64,000 nt of DNA from Novosphingobium sp. (lineage in GTDB: Bacteria > Pseudomonadota > Alphaproteobacteria > Sphingomonadales > Sphingomonadaceae): NCBI RefSeq assembly GCF_027489515.1, contig NZ_JAIXZS010000083.1, positions 59,686 to 123,685 on the forward strand, given 5' to 3'. The position numbers and the translations under genes were made by a program. Positions 1 to 9,500 of the stretch are shown piece after piece; position 1 is the first letter of the stretch; every line of letters starts with the position of its first letter. The notes beneath the pieces were generated by a model that worked only from the letters and a program-made list of their open reading frames with translations, ran no database searches and was not told the origin of the DNA.

Positions 1-2255
1 ACGCGCTCCACCGGCACACCGATCTGCTCGGCGCGCTCGCGGTCGATATCGGCCTTGAGACGCGGGGTCTTGGTGTTGAAGGTGGTAAAGACCGAATTGA
101 GCCCGGGCTCCTGATTGGCGGCCATCATCATCTTGAATGCGGCGCCTTCGAGCGCGGCATAGCCGGCGCCGGAGCGATCCTCGATCATCATCTTGAAGCC
201 GCCGCCAGTGCCGATACCGCGCACCGGAGGCGGCGGCACGACGATGACATTGCCCGCGGTAATGCTGCCGTAGGCCTTGCGCAGCTCGTTCGCGACCTGA
301 TCGGCAGAAACGCTGCGGTGGTCGAAATCCTTGAGCGTGATGAAGATCGCGCCGGCGTTGGGAGCCGTTGTGAAGGTCGCGCCGTCAAAACCGGCGAAGG
401 CAATGGTGGCCTTCACTGCCGGGTTGTCACGCGCGATCTTGGCGGCGGCCTGCACGATCTCGTCGGTGCGCTGGAGCGAGCTGCCCGGCGGGAGCTGGAC
501 GACGCCGATCAGGTAACTCTGGTCTTGCGCCGGGATGAAGCCGGTGGGCGTTTCGTAGAACCGCCAGCCGGCGATGGCGAGCAGCAGGACATAGGCCACG
601 CCGATCATGCCCAGCGAGCGCACCAGCCGCGCGGTGAGGCGGCCGTAACGCTGCGACAGCGTTTCGAAGCGTTGATTGAAGCCGCGCGCGAAGCGGACGG
701 GTAGGCCGCGCCAGCCCTTCGGGCATGGCGTTTCATCATGATCGCGGGGCTTGAGGATCAGCGCGGCGAGCGCGGGCGAGAGGGTCAACGAAACGAAGGC
801 CGAGATCGCGGTGGCGCTGACGATGGTGAGCGCAAACTGCTTGTAAAACGCGCCCGAGATGCCGGGGATAAAGGCGGTGGGGATGAACACCCCGCAGAGC
901 ACCAGCGCGATGGCGATGAGCGCGCCGGAGACTTCATCCATCGTCTTGTGCGCAGCCTCGCGCGGGGAAAGGCCTTCCTCCTCCATCAGGCGCTCGATGT
1001 TCTCGACCACGACGATCGCGTCGTCGACGACGATGCCGATGGCAAGGACAAGGCCGAACAGCGAGAGGTTGTTGAGGCTGAACCCGAATGCCGCCATCGC
1101 CGCGAAGCTGCCGACGAGCGAGACCGGGATCGCGAGGATCGGGATGATCGAGGCGCGCCAGCTCTGCAGGAACACCAGCACCACCAGCGCGACGAGCACG
1201 ATCGCTTCGAGCAGGGTGTGCTGCACGGCCTCGATCGAGGCGCTGATGTACTCGGTAGGGTGGAACGGCACCGAGTAGACGAGACCGGGCGGGAACGACT
1301 TGGAGAGCTCGGCCAGTTCGGCATCGACCGCCGCGGCCGTCTTGAGTGCGTTCGAGCCGGGAAGCTGGGTGACTGCCAGACCGAACGAGGGGTAGCCGTC
1401 GCGATAGGCGTTAGTGCCGTAATCCTGCGCGCCAAGCTCGATGCGCGCGATATCGCGCAAGCGGGTAAGCCGGCCCTCGTCGTCGCGCTTGATGATGATA
1501 TCGCCAAACTCGTCGGTGGTGGTGAGCCGTCCGGTGGTCTGGATGCCAAGCTGGAACGCAGTGCCGCCCTGGTTGAACGGGGGCTGCCCGACCGAGCCTG
1601 CGGCGACCTGCGCGTTCTGGGCACGGATCGCGGCAATGATCTCGTCCACCGTAAGGTTGCGGCTGGCGGCGGCATCGGGATCGATCCACACGCGCATGTT
1701 GTAATCGCGCCCGCCGATGATGCGCACGCCGCCGACGCCGGGAATGCGGCTCAGCCGGTCGAGCACCTGCAAGGTCGCGTAGTTCGAGACATACTGCTGG
1801 CTGAGCGACTTGTCGGGCGAGTAGAGGTTCACGACCATGAGGAGATCGGGCGAGTTCTTGCGCACCGTCACGCCGATCTGGCGCACTTCCTCGGGCAGGC
1901 GCGGCTCTGCCGTGGCGACGCGGTTCTGCACCAGCACCTGTGCCTGATCGACGTTGGTGCCGGCCTTGAAGGTGACGGTGATCGAGACATTGCCGTCGCC
2001 CGTGGAGGACGACTGCATGTAGATCATGTTCTCGACGCCGTTGATCGATTCCTCGAGCGGGGCGGCGATGGTTTCAGCAAGCGTTTCGGCGGTCGCGCCC
2101 GGGTAGTTGGCCGAGACGACCACGGTGGGCGGCGCGATTTCCGGATACTGGCCGACGGGCAGCGAAGGATAGGCGATCGCCCCGACGATGACGATCAGGA
2201 TCGACAGCACCGCCGCGAAGATCGGACGGTCGATGAAGAAATGCGGCAGACGCAT
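1..2255 (-). CDS. RND efflux permease (HAE1/AcrB-type), 3' end outside window
   Basis: Inner-membrane proton/drug antiporter subunit of a tripartite efflux pump. The protein begins MRLPHFFIDRPIFA, the usual N terminus of AcrB/MexB-type permeases with TM1 straight after. About 750 residues are visible, so roughly the last 290 of a typical 1,040 are missing. The TM4 stretch IGIVVDDAIVVVENI carries the paired aspartates of the proton relay, and the NLSLFGLVLAIG context is typical of HAE1 pumps. The ATG overlaps the TAA of the adaptor gene by one base (TAATG), so the two are translationally coupled. No outer-membrane factor is visible; it may lie beyond position 1. Substrate is unknown; the position beside an aromatic-type oxidoreductase fits solvent or aromatic efflux, but that is inference. 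Confidence 0.95.
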   Translation of the reverse strand, partial: MRLPHFFIDRPIFAAVLSILIVIVGAIAYPSLPVGQYPEIAPPTVVVSANYPGATAETLAETIAAPLEESINGVENMIYMQSSSTGDGNVSITVTFKAGTNVDQAQVLVQNRVATAEPRLPEEVRQIGVTVRKNSPDLLMVVNLYSPDKSLSQQYVSNYATLQVLDRLSRIPGVGGVRIIGGRDYNMRVWIDPDAAASRNLTVDEIIAAIRAQNAQVAAGSVGQPPFNQGGTAFQLGIQTTGRLTTTDEFGDIIIKRDDEGRLTRLRDIARIELGAQDYGTNAYRDGYPSFGLAVTQLPGSNALKTAAAVDAELAELSKSFPPGLVYSVPFHPTEYISASIEAVQHTLLEAIVLVALVVLVFLQSWRASIIPILAIPVSLVGSFAAMAAFGFSLNNLSLFGLVLAIGIVVDDAIVVVENIERLMEEEGLSPREAAHKTMDEVSGALIAIALVLCGVFIPTAFIPGISGAFYKQFALTIVSATAISAFVSLTLSPALAALILKPRDHDETPCPKGWRGLPVRFARGFNQRFETLSQRYGRLTARLVRSLGMIGVAYVLLLAIAGWRFYETPTGFIPAQDQSYLIGVVQLPPGSSLQRTDEIVQAAAKIARDNPAVKATIAFAGFDGATFTTAPNAGAIFITLKDFDHRSVSADQVANELRKAYGSITAGNVIVVPPPPVRGIGTGGGFKMMIEDRSGAGYAALEGAAFKMMMAANQEPGLNSVFTTFNTKTPRLKADIDRERAEQIGVPVER

Positions 2256-3442
2256 TACTTGGCCGTCGCCTCGGCCGCAGCAGGTGCCTTGATGGCGTTG
2301 GAGGCAGGGGAATCCGCCGCCGCGCGGGGCTTCAGCGGGATGACCTTGGCATCGACGTCCATGCCCGGCTGGAGCCGCGCAAGGCCATCGAGCACGACCT
2401 TCTCCGTCGGCGCAAGGCCGGTCTTGATCACGCGCAGACCTTCGACCAGCGGCCCGGTTTCGACATTGCGCTGCACTGTCTTGCCGTCCTTGCCAATCAC
2501 ATAGACGAAGCGGCGCGTCTGGTCGGTGACAATGGATTCATCGGGCACAAGCAGCGCGCTGTACATGCCCGAGCCCAGCAGGCGGGCGCGGCCGAACATG
2601 CCGGGGACGAGAAATCCGGAAGGATTGCTCACCTCGGCAAAGGCGCGGATTGTGCCGGAATTGCGGTCGATCGCATTGTCGACGAACTTCATGAGGCCGT
2701 GCCAACGGTAGCTCGTCTCGTCCGCCAGCTTGATGTCCACCGGGTTGGGGGCATAACGCGAGGATTCGCGCTCACCGGCCTGCGCCTGGCGGACGTACTT
2801 GAGGTAGAAGGTTTCCGCGCCTTCGAAGGCGAAGCGGATCGGATTGACCGTGACGACGCGGGTCAGCACCGTCTGCCCGGCGGCCACATAGGTGCCGATC
2901 GACACGCGCTTGTCCGAGACCCGGCCACTGATTGGCGAACGGATCGTTGTGAAGGACAGGTCGAGCGTCTTCGCTTCAAGGCTGGCGCGGGCGGCCCCGG
3001 TGGCGGCGACGGCGCTGCGCAGGTTCGCTTCCTTGGTCTCGAACTCTTCGCGGCTGATTGCCTGCGCATCGACGAGTTTCTGCGCGCGGGCCAGTTCGGT
3101 GCGGGCGTTGGTGAGGGCGGCCTGCGCCTTGGCGAGATCGGCGCGCGCCTGTTCGGCTGCGGCGCGATAGGGGCGCGGATCGATAGTGAAGAGCACCTGA
3201 CCCTTCGACACTTCGACGCCCTCGCGGAAGTTCACGCTGACCACCGTTCCCGAAATGCGCGGGCGGATCTCGACGTCCTGTACTGCCTCGAACCGGCCGA
3301 CATAGTCGTCCCAATCGACCACCTGACGCTTAAGCGGCACGGCGACGGAAACGTGGGGCTTGGGCGGAGGCGGCGGGGCTGATGGGGAGCAAGCGGCGAG
3401 CGCCGCAGTTGCGAGAAGGGGGGGGAGGATGATTCGGCGCAC
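2255..3442 (-). CDS. RND efflux periplasmic adaptor (membrane fusion lipoprotein)
   Basis: Adaptor linking the RND permease to an outer-membrane channel. I place the start at GTG 3442, which gives VRRIILPPLLATAALAACSPS: a lipoprotein signal with lipobox LAAC, so the mature protein is a lipid-anchored periplasmic protein of about 375 residues. A longer reading from 3532 would bury this signal behind 30 residues of unlikely sequence. Family landmarks are the VEIRPRISGTV and GQVLFTIDPRPY lipoyl halves, an alanine-rich coiled-coil hairpin (AEQARADLAKAQAALTNA) and the LSFTTIRSPISGRV second lipoyl half. The C terminus has KVIPLKP followed by an Ala-rich tail. First gene of the pump operon. Confidence 0.93.
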   Translation of the reverse strand: MRRIILPPLLATAALAACSPSAPPPPPKPHVSVAVPLKRQVVDWDDYVGRFEAVQDVEIRPRISGTVVSVNFREGVEVSKGQVLFTIDPRPYRAAAEQARADLAKAQAALTNARTELARAQKLVDAQAISREEFETKEANLRSAVAATGAARASLEAKTLDLSFTTIRSPISGRVSDKRVSIGTYVAAGQTVLTRVVTVNPIRFAFEGAETFYLKYVRQAQAGERESSRYAPNPVDIKLADETSYRWHGLMKFVDNAIDRNSGTIRAFAEVSNPSGFLVPGMFGRARLLGSGMYSALLVPDESIVTDQTRRFVYVIGKDGKTVQRNVETGPLVEGLRVIKTGLAPTEKVVLDGLARLQPGMDVDAKVIPLKPRAAADSPASNAIKAPAAAEATAK

Positions 3443-3635
3443 GTAACCTAAGTATGGGCACGCCGGTATGTAAGCAACCGTTGCTGCGGTGCAGCGACGA
3501 GAGCAGAGTCGGAGGGAGCAAGAATGGCTCAAAGAGGCAAGATTAGTCTTGCCAGTGGCGCAGGCGCAAATCCGTTGCTAAAAGCGACCTATTGCGACAC
3601 GCAGGCTGGTGCCTGCATGCTGGGGAGTGGTTAAC
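3443..3635. promoter_or_regulatory. Divergent intergenic region, efflux adaptor / molybdoenzyme
   Basis: This 193-base region separates two divergent operons and must hold both promoters. It contains a perfect inverted repeat GCAGGC-tggt-GCCTGC at 3601-3616, just upstream of the molybdoenzyme start, and a looser one (GCTGC-ggt-GCAGC) around 3484-3496 on the pump side. Either could be an operator; no regulator gene adjoins. I see no confident -35/-10 pair. Confidence 0.4.
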
Positions 3636-4139
3636 GTGGCGATCGAGGCAAAGGTTAACGGAAAGCCGGTCAGCTTTGCGGTCGAGCCGGACACGCCGCT
3701 GCTCTGGGCGATTCGCGAGGAGCTGGGGATGACCGGCACCAAGTTCGGCTGCGGGATCGCCGCCTGCGGGGCCTGCAGTGTCCATATCGATGGCGAGGTC
3801 ATGCGTTCCTGCAGCGTTCCCATCAGCGATGTGGCGGGCAAGTCGATCACCACCATCGAAGGCCTCTCCGGCGCGGATGGCACGCTGACAGCCTTGCAGC
3901 AGGCGTGGATCGCGCATCAGGTGCCGCAATGCGGCTATTGCCAATCGGGGCAGATCATGGCGGCGGCCGCGCTGCTGGCGAAGACGCCCAAGCCGACCGA
4001 TGCCGACATCGATGCGGCGATGACCAATATCTGCCGCTGCGGCACCTATCCCCGCATCCGCGCCGCAATTCACGATGTGGCCGGCACGGCTGCAGCGCCT
4101 GCCGCGGCCCCCGCCACGCCCGCCACCAACCCGGCCTGA
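3636..4139 (+). CDS. iorA: (2Fe-2S)-binding subunit of an IorA-type molybdenum hydroxylase
   Basis: Small electron-transfer subunit of a xanthine-oxidase-family enzyme of the isoquinoline 1-oxidoreductase or aldehyde-dehydrogenase type. Start chosen at GTG 3636 ([10 protein letters not shown]) with GGGGAG eight bases upstream; an earlier GTG at 3609 has no ribosome site. The N-terminal plant-ferredoxin domain has the CGxGxxxCGAC cluster ([14 protein letters not shown]) plus a later cysteine in MRSCSVP. The second, helical domain has CGYCQSGQ and NICRCGTY, the ligands of the second 2Fe-2S cluster. About 167 residues, with an Ala/Pro-rich tail. The large subunit follows after 11 bases. The natural substrate cannot be read from sequence: N-heterocycle or aldehyde oxidation are both possible. 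Confidence 0.93.
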   Translation: MAIEAKVNGKPVSFAVEPDTPLLWAIREELGMTGTKFGCGIAACGACSVHIDGEVMRSCSVPISDVAGKSITTIEGLSGADGTLTALQQAWIAHQVPQCGYCQSGQIMAAAALLAKTPKPTDADIDAAMTNICRCGTYPRIRAAIHDVAGTAAAPAAAPATPATNPA

Positions 4140-4150
4140 GGAGCAAGCAC

Positions 4151-6346
4151 ATGGGCATGATCCGCAGAACATTCCTGATTGGCGGCGCGGCACTGGTCGG
4201 CGGCGGCATCTTCGCGGTCCAGTATGGCGACAGCTCGGCCAAATCGCAGGCAGCCAAGCTGACCGACGGCAAGGGCGGGCACAACTTCGGCACCTGGCTG
4301 CGCATCGGCGAGGACGACACCGTCACCATCTATTCGCCGCACACCGATATCGGGCAGGGCTCGAACACCGGCCTTGCGCAGATGCTGGCCGAAGAGCTTG
4401 ATGCCGACTGGAGCAAGCTCTCGGTCGTCTCGGCGCCAGCGGAGGCGGCGTTTGCCAACGCGGTGCTCGGCAAGGGCTTCCTTTCCGAGATGAGCGGCTA
4501 TCCCGGCATCATCGGCGCAATGCCGATGTCGCTGCTCGGCATGGTGGCGCGGCAGATGAACCTGCAGATCACCGGCGGTTCCTCGGCGCTGCGCTTTACC
4601 GGGCAGCAGGGGCTGCGCGTGCTCGGCGCGGGCACGCGGGCCGCGCTGATGGAAACCGCAGCGGGGCGCATGGGCGTGCCGGCGGACGAGCTGACGACGG
4701 CGGACGGCAAGGTTGTCCACGCCAAGAGCGGAAAGTCGCTGCGCTATGGCGAACTGGCGGCCGAGGCGGCGACCCGCAGCCTTTCGACCAAGGTAGCGCT
4801 GAAGGATCCCAAAGACTTCAAGCACATGGGCAAGTCGATCCCGCGGTTCGACATTCCCGCCAAGGTCAATGGCACCGCGCAGTATGGCATGGACGTGATC
4901 AAGCCCGGCATGCGGGTGGCGACGGTGATCGCGGCGCCGGTGCGCGGGGGTAAGCTGGAATCCGTCGATCCCAAGCCGGCGCTGGCGATTGCCGGCGTCG
5001 AGAAGGTCATCAACCTTGAAAGCGCTGTCGTCGTGGTCGCCAAGGGCTACTGGCAGGCGCTGAAAGGTGCGCGCGCGCTGGCGCCCAAGTTCAGCGATGG
5101 TGGGCATGGTCTGATGTCCACGGCAACAATCTTTGCCGAGCAGGACAAGCTGCGCGCCGATGGCAAGCCGGACAAGACCGTGGGCGAAGGCGATGTCGAT
5201 GCCGCGCTCAAGGCCGATAACGTGAAGCTGCTCGACGCCGACTACAAGATGCCGTTCCTCCACCACGCGATGATGGAGCCCTTTGCGCTGACCGCGCACT
5301 ACAAGGATGGGCACCTCGACGTGTGGGGAGGGATGCAGGATCCGCTCGGCGCTAAGGCGGCGGCAGCCAGTGCGGCGGGCCTCGGCGCGGACAAGGTCAC
5401 GTTCCATCCGATGCTGATCGGCGGCAGCTTCGGCCGCCGCCTGCCGATGTATATGGAGATCGTCGATCAGGTGGCACGGGTGGCCATGCAGGTGCCCTTT
5501 CCGGTCAAGCTGATCTGGTCGCGCGAGGAGGAAGTCTCGCAAGGAGCGTACCGCCCGCAGAGCTCGGCCAAGCTGACGGCAGCGCTTGGGCCTGATGGCA
5601 AGATCACCGCATGGCGCAACGATTTCGCCCAGCCGGAAGACGGCCTACGCGAAGTTCCGTTCTTTTATGACGTGCCCGCCGTTGCGCGGCGCCACTTCAA
5701 GCAGGTCTCGAACCAGACCGTCGGCGCGTGGCGCTCGGTCAATGCGACGCAGCACGGGTTCACGACCGAGAGCTTCATGGACGAACTGGCCCACCTTGCC
5801 GGCGCCGATCCGGTCGAGTTCCGCCTCAAGCACCTCAAGCCCGGGAGGCACCGCACCGTGCTGGAGGAAGTGGCAAAGCGCAGCGGCTGGGGCTCGCCGC
5901 TCGAACCGGGCCGCGCGCGGGGCGTGGCGGTCGTCGAGTGCTTCAACACCATCGTCGGGCAGGTGATCGAAGCCTCGCTCGCCGAAGACGGCACGCCGAA
6001 GGTCCACAAGGCCTGGGCCGTGGTCGATTGCGGCATGGTGGTGAACCCGACCGCCGCCGAGGGGCAAATCCTTGGCGGACTGGTGATGGGGCTCTCCTCC
6101 GGCATCGGCGAGGCGATCACGCTCGACAAGGGCGCGGTTCTGCAGAGCAATTTCAGCGACTACGAGGTGCTGAAGCTGGCGAACGCGCCGACGGTTGATG
6201 TCCACTTCATCAACAGCGGCGCGGAGATGGGCGGCATTGGCGAGCCGGGTCTGCCACCGGCGACGCCTGCACTCACCAACGCGCTGTTTGCGCTGACGGG
6301 CAAGCGGGTGCGCTCGCTGCCGATCAAGGATCAGGCGAAGGCCTGA
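4151..6346 (+). CDS. iorB: Molybdopterin-binding subunit, IorB-type, with Tat-like leader
   Basis: Large catalytic subunit paired with the preceding 2Fe-2S protein; binds molybdenum cofactor and hydroxylates an aromatic heterocycle or aldehyde. Start at ATG 4151 with AGGAG seven bases upstream; 731 residues. The N terminus MGMIRRTFLIGGAALVGGG looks like a twin-arginine signal or anchor, as in many IorB proteins, implying a periplasmic or membrane-attached complex. Visible cofactor motifs are GGSFGRRLP (pterin loop), QGSNTGLAQMLAEEL near the N terminus, and MGGIGEPGLPP close to the C terminus, which carries the conserved active-site glutamate. No cytochrome c subunit or XdhC-like maturation factor lies nearby, so the electron acceptor is unknown. 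Confidence 0.93.
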   Translation: MGMIRRTFLIGGAALVGGGIFAVQYGDSSAKSQAAKLTDGKGGHNFGTWLRIGEDDTVTIYSPHTDIGQGSNTGLAQMLAEELDADWSKLSVVSAPAEAAFANAVLGKGFLSEMSGYPGIIGAMPMSLLGMVARQMNLQITGGSSALRFTGQQGLRVLGAGTRAALMETAAGRMGVPADELTTADGKVVHAKSGKSLRYGELAAEAATRSLSTKVALKDPKDFKHMGKSIPRFDIPAKVNGTAQYGMDVIKPGMRVATVIAAPVRGGKLESVDPKPALAIAGVEKVINLESAVVVVAKGYWQALKGARALAPKFSDGGHGLMSTATIFAEQDKLRADGKPDKTVGEGDVDAALKADNVKLLDADYKMPFLHHAMMEPFALTAHYKDGHLDVWGGMQDPLGAKAAAASAAGLGADKVTFHPMLIGGSFGRRLPMYMEIVDQVARVAMQVPFPVKLIWSREEEVSQGAYRPQSSAKLTAALGPDGKITAWRNDFAQPEDGLREVPFFYDVPAVARRHFKQVSNQTVGAWRSVNATQHGFTTESFMDELAHLAGADPVEFRLKHLKPGRHRTVLEEVAKRSGWGSPLEPGRARGVAVVECFNTIVGQVIEASLAEDGTPKVHKAWAVVDCGMVVNPTAAEGQILGGLVMGLSSGIGEAITLDKGAVLQSNFSDYEVLKLANAPTVDVHFINSGAEMGGIGEPGLPPATPALTNALFALTGKRVRSLPIKDQAKA

Positions 6347-6362
6347 GCGAGCGGGAAGCGGG

Positions 6363-6383
6363 ACCCCGGATCAAGCCCGGGGT
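6363..6383. repeat. Short GC hairpin downstream of iorB
   Basis: ACCCCGG-atcaagc-CCGGGGT forms a 7-base stem 16 bases after the molybdoenzyme stop. It resembles intergenic hairpins common in sphingomonads and may act as a weak terminator; there is no T-run. Confidence 0.4.
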
Positions 6384-6418
6384 GACGTAGTTTGCCCGTA
6401 GTGTGCCGACCGGTGCCT

Positions 6419-6501
6419 TCGTCATTCCCGCGAAGGCGGGAATCCAGAGCCCAAAGCGCTGCGTCTGCCGCTCTGGATTCCCGCCTTCGCGGGAATGACG
6501 A
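6419..6501. repeat. Inverted intergenic repeat with perfect 31-base arms (CCCGCGAAGGCGGG type)
   Basis: Left arm 6419-6449 and right arm 6471-6501 are exact reverse complements over 31 bases, separated by 21 bases. Each arm itself contains the small palindrome CCCGCGAAGGCGGG. This is a REP/MITE-like element of the kind scattered between convergent genes in alpha- and gammaproteobacteria; here it sits between the convergent molybdoenzyme and GH2 genes. It would form a long RNA hairpin and could stop transcription from both sides. Confidence 0.85.
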
Positions 6502-6566
6502 GGGTAGTGGACGGGTTCTGATTTTCGTTCTGGTTCTGGGCCGGCTTCAGGAGGCCTGTCTGTCCC

Positions 6567-9500
6567 CTACGGCGCGATCTTTACCGCGCTTTCCAGTGTG
6601 TTCCAGCCCCGGAGCGCAATGCTGGCGGGCTTGGCAGTGGCGGGTACTCGGACAGTCAGCGTGCGCGTCTCACCCGGCATCAGCGCGACGTAATTGTCCT
6701 CGAAGTAGGCCGGAAGCACGCGCTTTCCCGCCTTGTCGAGCACGGTAAGCTTGATCGCGAGCGCAGGAGTCTTGCCGATATTGGCAAGGGTTAGTGTGAG
6801 CGGGCGGTCGCTGCCTTGGGGCTGGCCAGAGGTAGCCCTGAGGCTGATCGCGGCGGCTGGCATCGCGTTCAGCGCTCGATAGGCGGATGGATCGCGGCCG
6901 CGCCAGTAGAGGTTGCGGCTGAGCGGCGCGCCTTTTGCATCGGTCAGTTCCAGCGCGACGAGCACCATGCTGCCATCGGCCATCAGCGAGGCGAGATCGA
7001 TTTGCGGCAGCGCGGTTGCGGTGTTGGCTGGGGCCACCAACGGGTTCTCGCGCTGCAGCAGGGTCCGGCCCGTGAGATCGGTTACGCGCACTTTCGCGAT
7101 GAGGCCCGGCAGATCCTGCCGCGTGGTGTTGATCACCGTGAGCTGATTGTCGGGCAGATTGAGCTGCACATGCACCGGCTCGGCCCCGGCGCGGGCGCCG
7201 TAGTAGGCGGCGTGGGTGTCCATGTCGGAGCTGTAGAGCTGCCACGCGTTGGAGGGCCACGAGGGGTGGGTCATCCAGAACAGGCGGCCCGAGTTCTTCG
7301 TCCAGAGGTGGCCGACAAAGCCCTCCATCATCGCCTTGTGCGTTTCGAGGTTCATCATCTGCGCCTTGCGCTCGAAATCGGCGAGGCTGGTGCCAGAATC
7401 CGAAATTGGACCGAACATCGCAGCCAGCGTATCCATGAAGGTGCGGGTGTCGCCGTTCCCGCTGAAGTGCCAGTCGTGGTAGGCCATCGTATCGCCGAGC
7501 GGCCAACGGTCAGCGGCGGGCACGCTGGCTTCAATGGCTTCGCGGGTGGCGAGCGAAGGCGTGCCGGTTTCGACCGAGAAGCCCGAGGCGAGATCGGTGA
7601 AATAGCCTTCCGGCGGACGGTAGTTGTAGGGGCCGGAGCCTTGCAGGTTCACCACGTTGGAGGAGCCGGTGTACCAGCGGGTGCCATCCAGCCTTGTGAC
7701 CAGCGCATCGAGGCCTTCATTGAGCGCGGGGTAGGGCACGCCCTCGTTGCGGCCGAACCAGACCACGATGCTGGGGTGGTTGCGAAAGCGCGCGATGGTG
7801 TCTGCCGCGTTGGCGAGAAAGAGCTGCGGGTCCTCGGGCTCGATCTGGAAATCCTGTGTGGACTGCCAGAAATCATTGAGGATCATCATGCCGTTCTCGT
7901 CGGCCAGATCGTAGAAGGCGGGCTCGGTGTTGTTGCCCATCCAGTTGCGGATCACGTTCATGTGCGCCTCGCGTTCGAGGCGGAAATACGGTTCGAGCTC
8001 GGCGCGGCCGAAGCGCTTCATCGCATCGTCCATGCCCCAGCTACCGCCGCGCGCGGCGATGCGGACGCCGTTGACGCGCAGAGTGAGGTGCGGGAGCGCG
8101 ATGGAGGGCGGGACGGGGCGGACGGCGGGGGACTTCTCGCCTGCGGGCGTGAGGCTTTGCGCCCAGCCGAGCGGGGTCTGCTTGATCGCCTGGTGGCGCA
8201 CATCGATCAGCGGCAGTTCGCCAGGCCTTGCGTCGGTGGGATCGACTTCGACGCGGTTCAATCGGCTTTCGTGATCGAACAGCGAGAGTTCGTAGCTGAC
8301 CTCGCGGATGCCGAAGCGCAAGGATCTGGTGTCTGACGGCTGGCCCCCTGCGGCGGCGCTGAGGGTGAGCGTGTAGAGCGCGGGGTCACCATAGCCGTTG
8401 GGCCACCACAGGCGCGGATTTGCGATGCGGAGCGCGGGGTCGGTTTGCGGCGAGAAGGTGACGGTGGTTTCGCCGGGGGCGGCGGTGACCGTGCGGGTGA
8501 GGGTGATCTCGCCGATCTTTGCCGTCACCGTAAGCGAAACTTGTGCAGTGCCGGGGTTGAGAACCGGGACGGTGATCGTGACGTCCGCGCTGTCGGTGCG
8601 CGGAAGGGGAAGGTCCGTGACAACGTGGGGATCGCCGAGGCGGATGGGGCCAGTCGCCTCAAGCGTGACGCCTTGCCACAGGCCGGTGTTGCGGTCGCGG
8701 ATGCCGGGGATCCAGTCCCAGCCTTCGGTGGCGACGAAAGTGGGGCCATCGATGGCGAGCTGGCCGCCGTTTTCGCCGACGCCGCCCTTGACCGACTGTT
8801 CGTGGGGGATGCCGGGATGCGGCGGCGGGCTGACGCGCACGGCGACGATGTTTTCGCCGGGCCGCGGGGTGAAGGCGAAGCGGCCGCGGGTGAAGGCGCC
8901 TTTGGTTGCGCCCATGCGGGTGCCGTTGATCCAGACTTCGGCGGCGTAGTTGATGCCGTCGAAGCGCAAGGCGAGAGACTTGCCGGCAGCCTCTGGCGGG
9001 ACGGTGAATGCGGCGCGATACCAGTAGTCCTGCCGGGCGAGGCTTTCCGGGATCGCGAGGTTGTTCAAGCCGTAATAGGGATCGGGATAGATGCCGCGGT
9101 CGACCATCGTGGCGAGCACGGTGCCGGGGACGCGGGCGGCGAGCCACTTCGCGGTATCGACGCCGGGGCGGGAGAGCGCGGCGCCATCTGGTGCAGCGAG
9201 ATCGGGAGCGGGGATCAGTTTCCAGCCGTTTACTTGCCACTGGCCGGGGGCGGTGGGGACGAGCGCGGGCTGGGGCGTGACCGGAACGGCGCGCGGGATG
9301 CTGGGAGGGGTCTCGCTGCGAGGCAGCAACCAGGGGTCCTGCTGTTCGGTAAGGCCGATATTGGCCTTGCGCTGGAACGGCCAGCCCACACCGACATCGT
9401 GGAACTGGACCGTGGCGAAATCCGGACGCGCGGCGAAAAGTGCGCCGGGATCGCGCGGGGTGTCATCGATCTGGGCAGAGGCGAGGGCGCCGGCGAAATG

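Noticed and set aside
738..2504. Long plus-strand reading frame (588 codons) across the efflux permease gene
   Set aside because: It is antisense to a clear RND permease and adaptor, is rich in Arg/Asp/Gly/His as GC-rich shadows are, and has no family motif or ribosome site.
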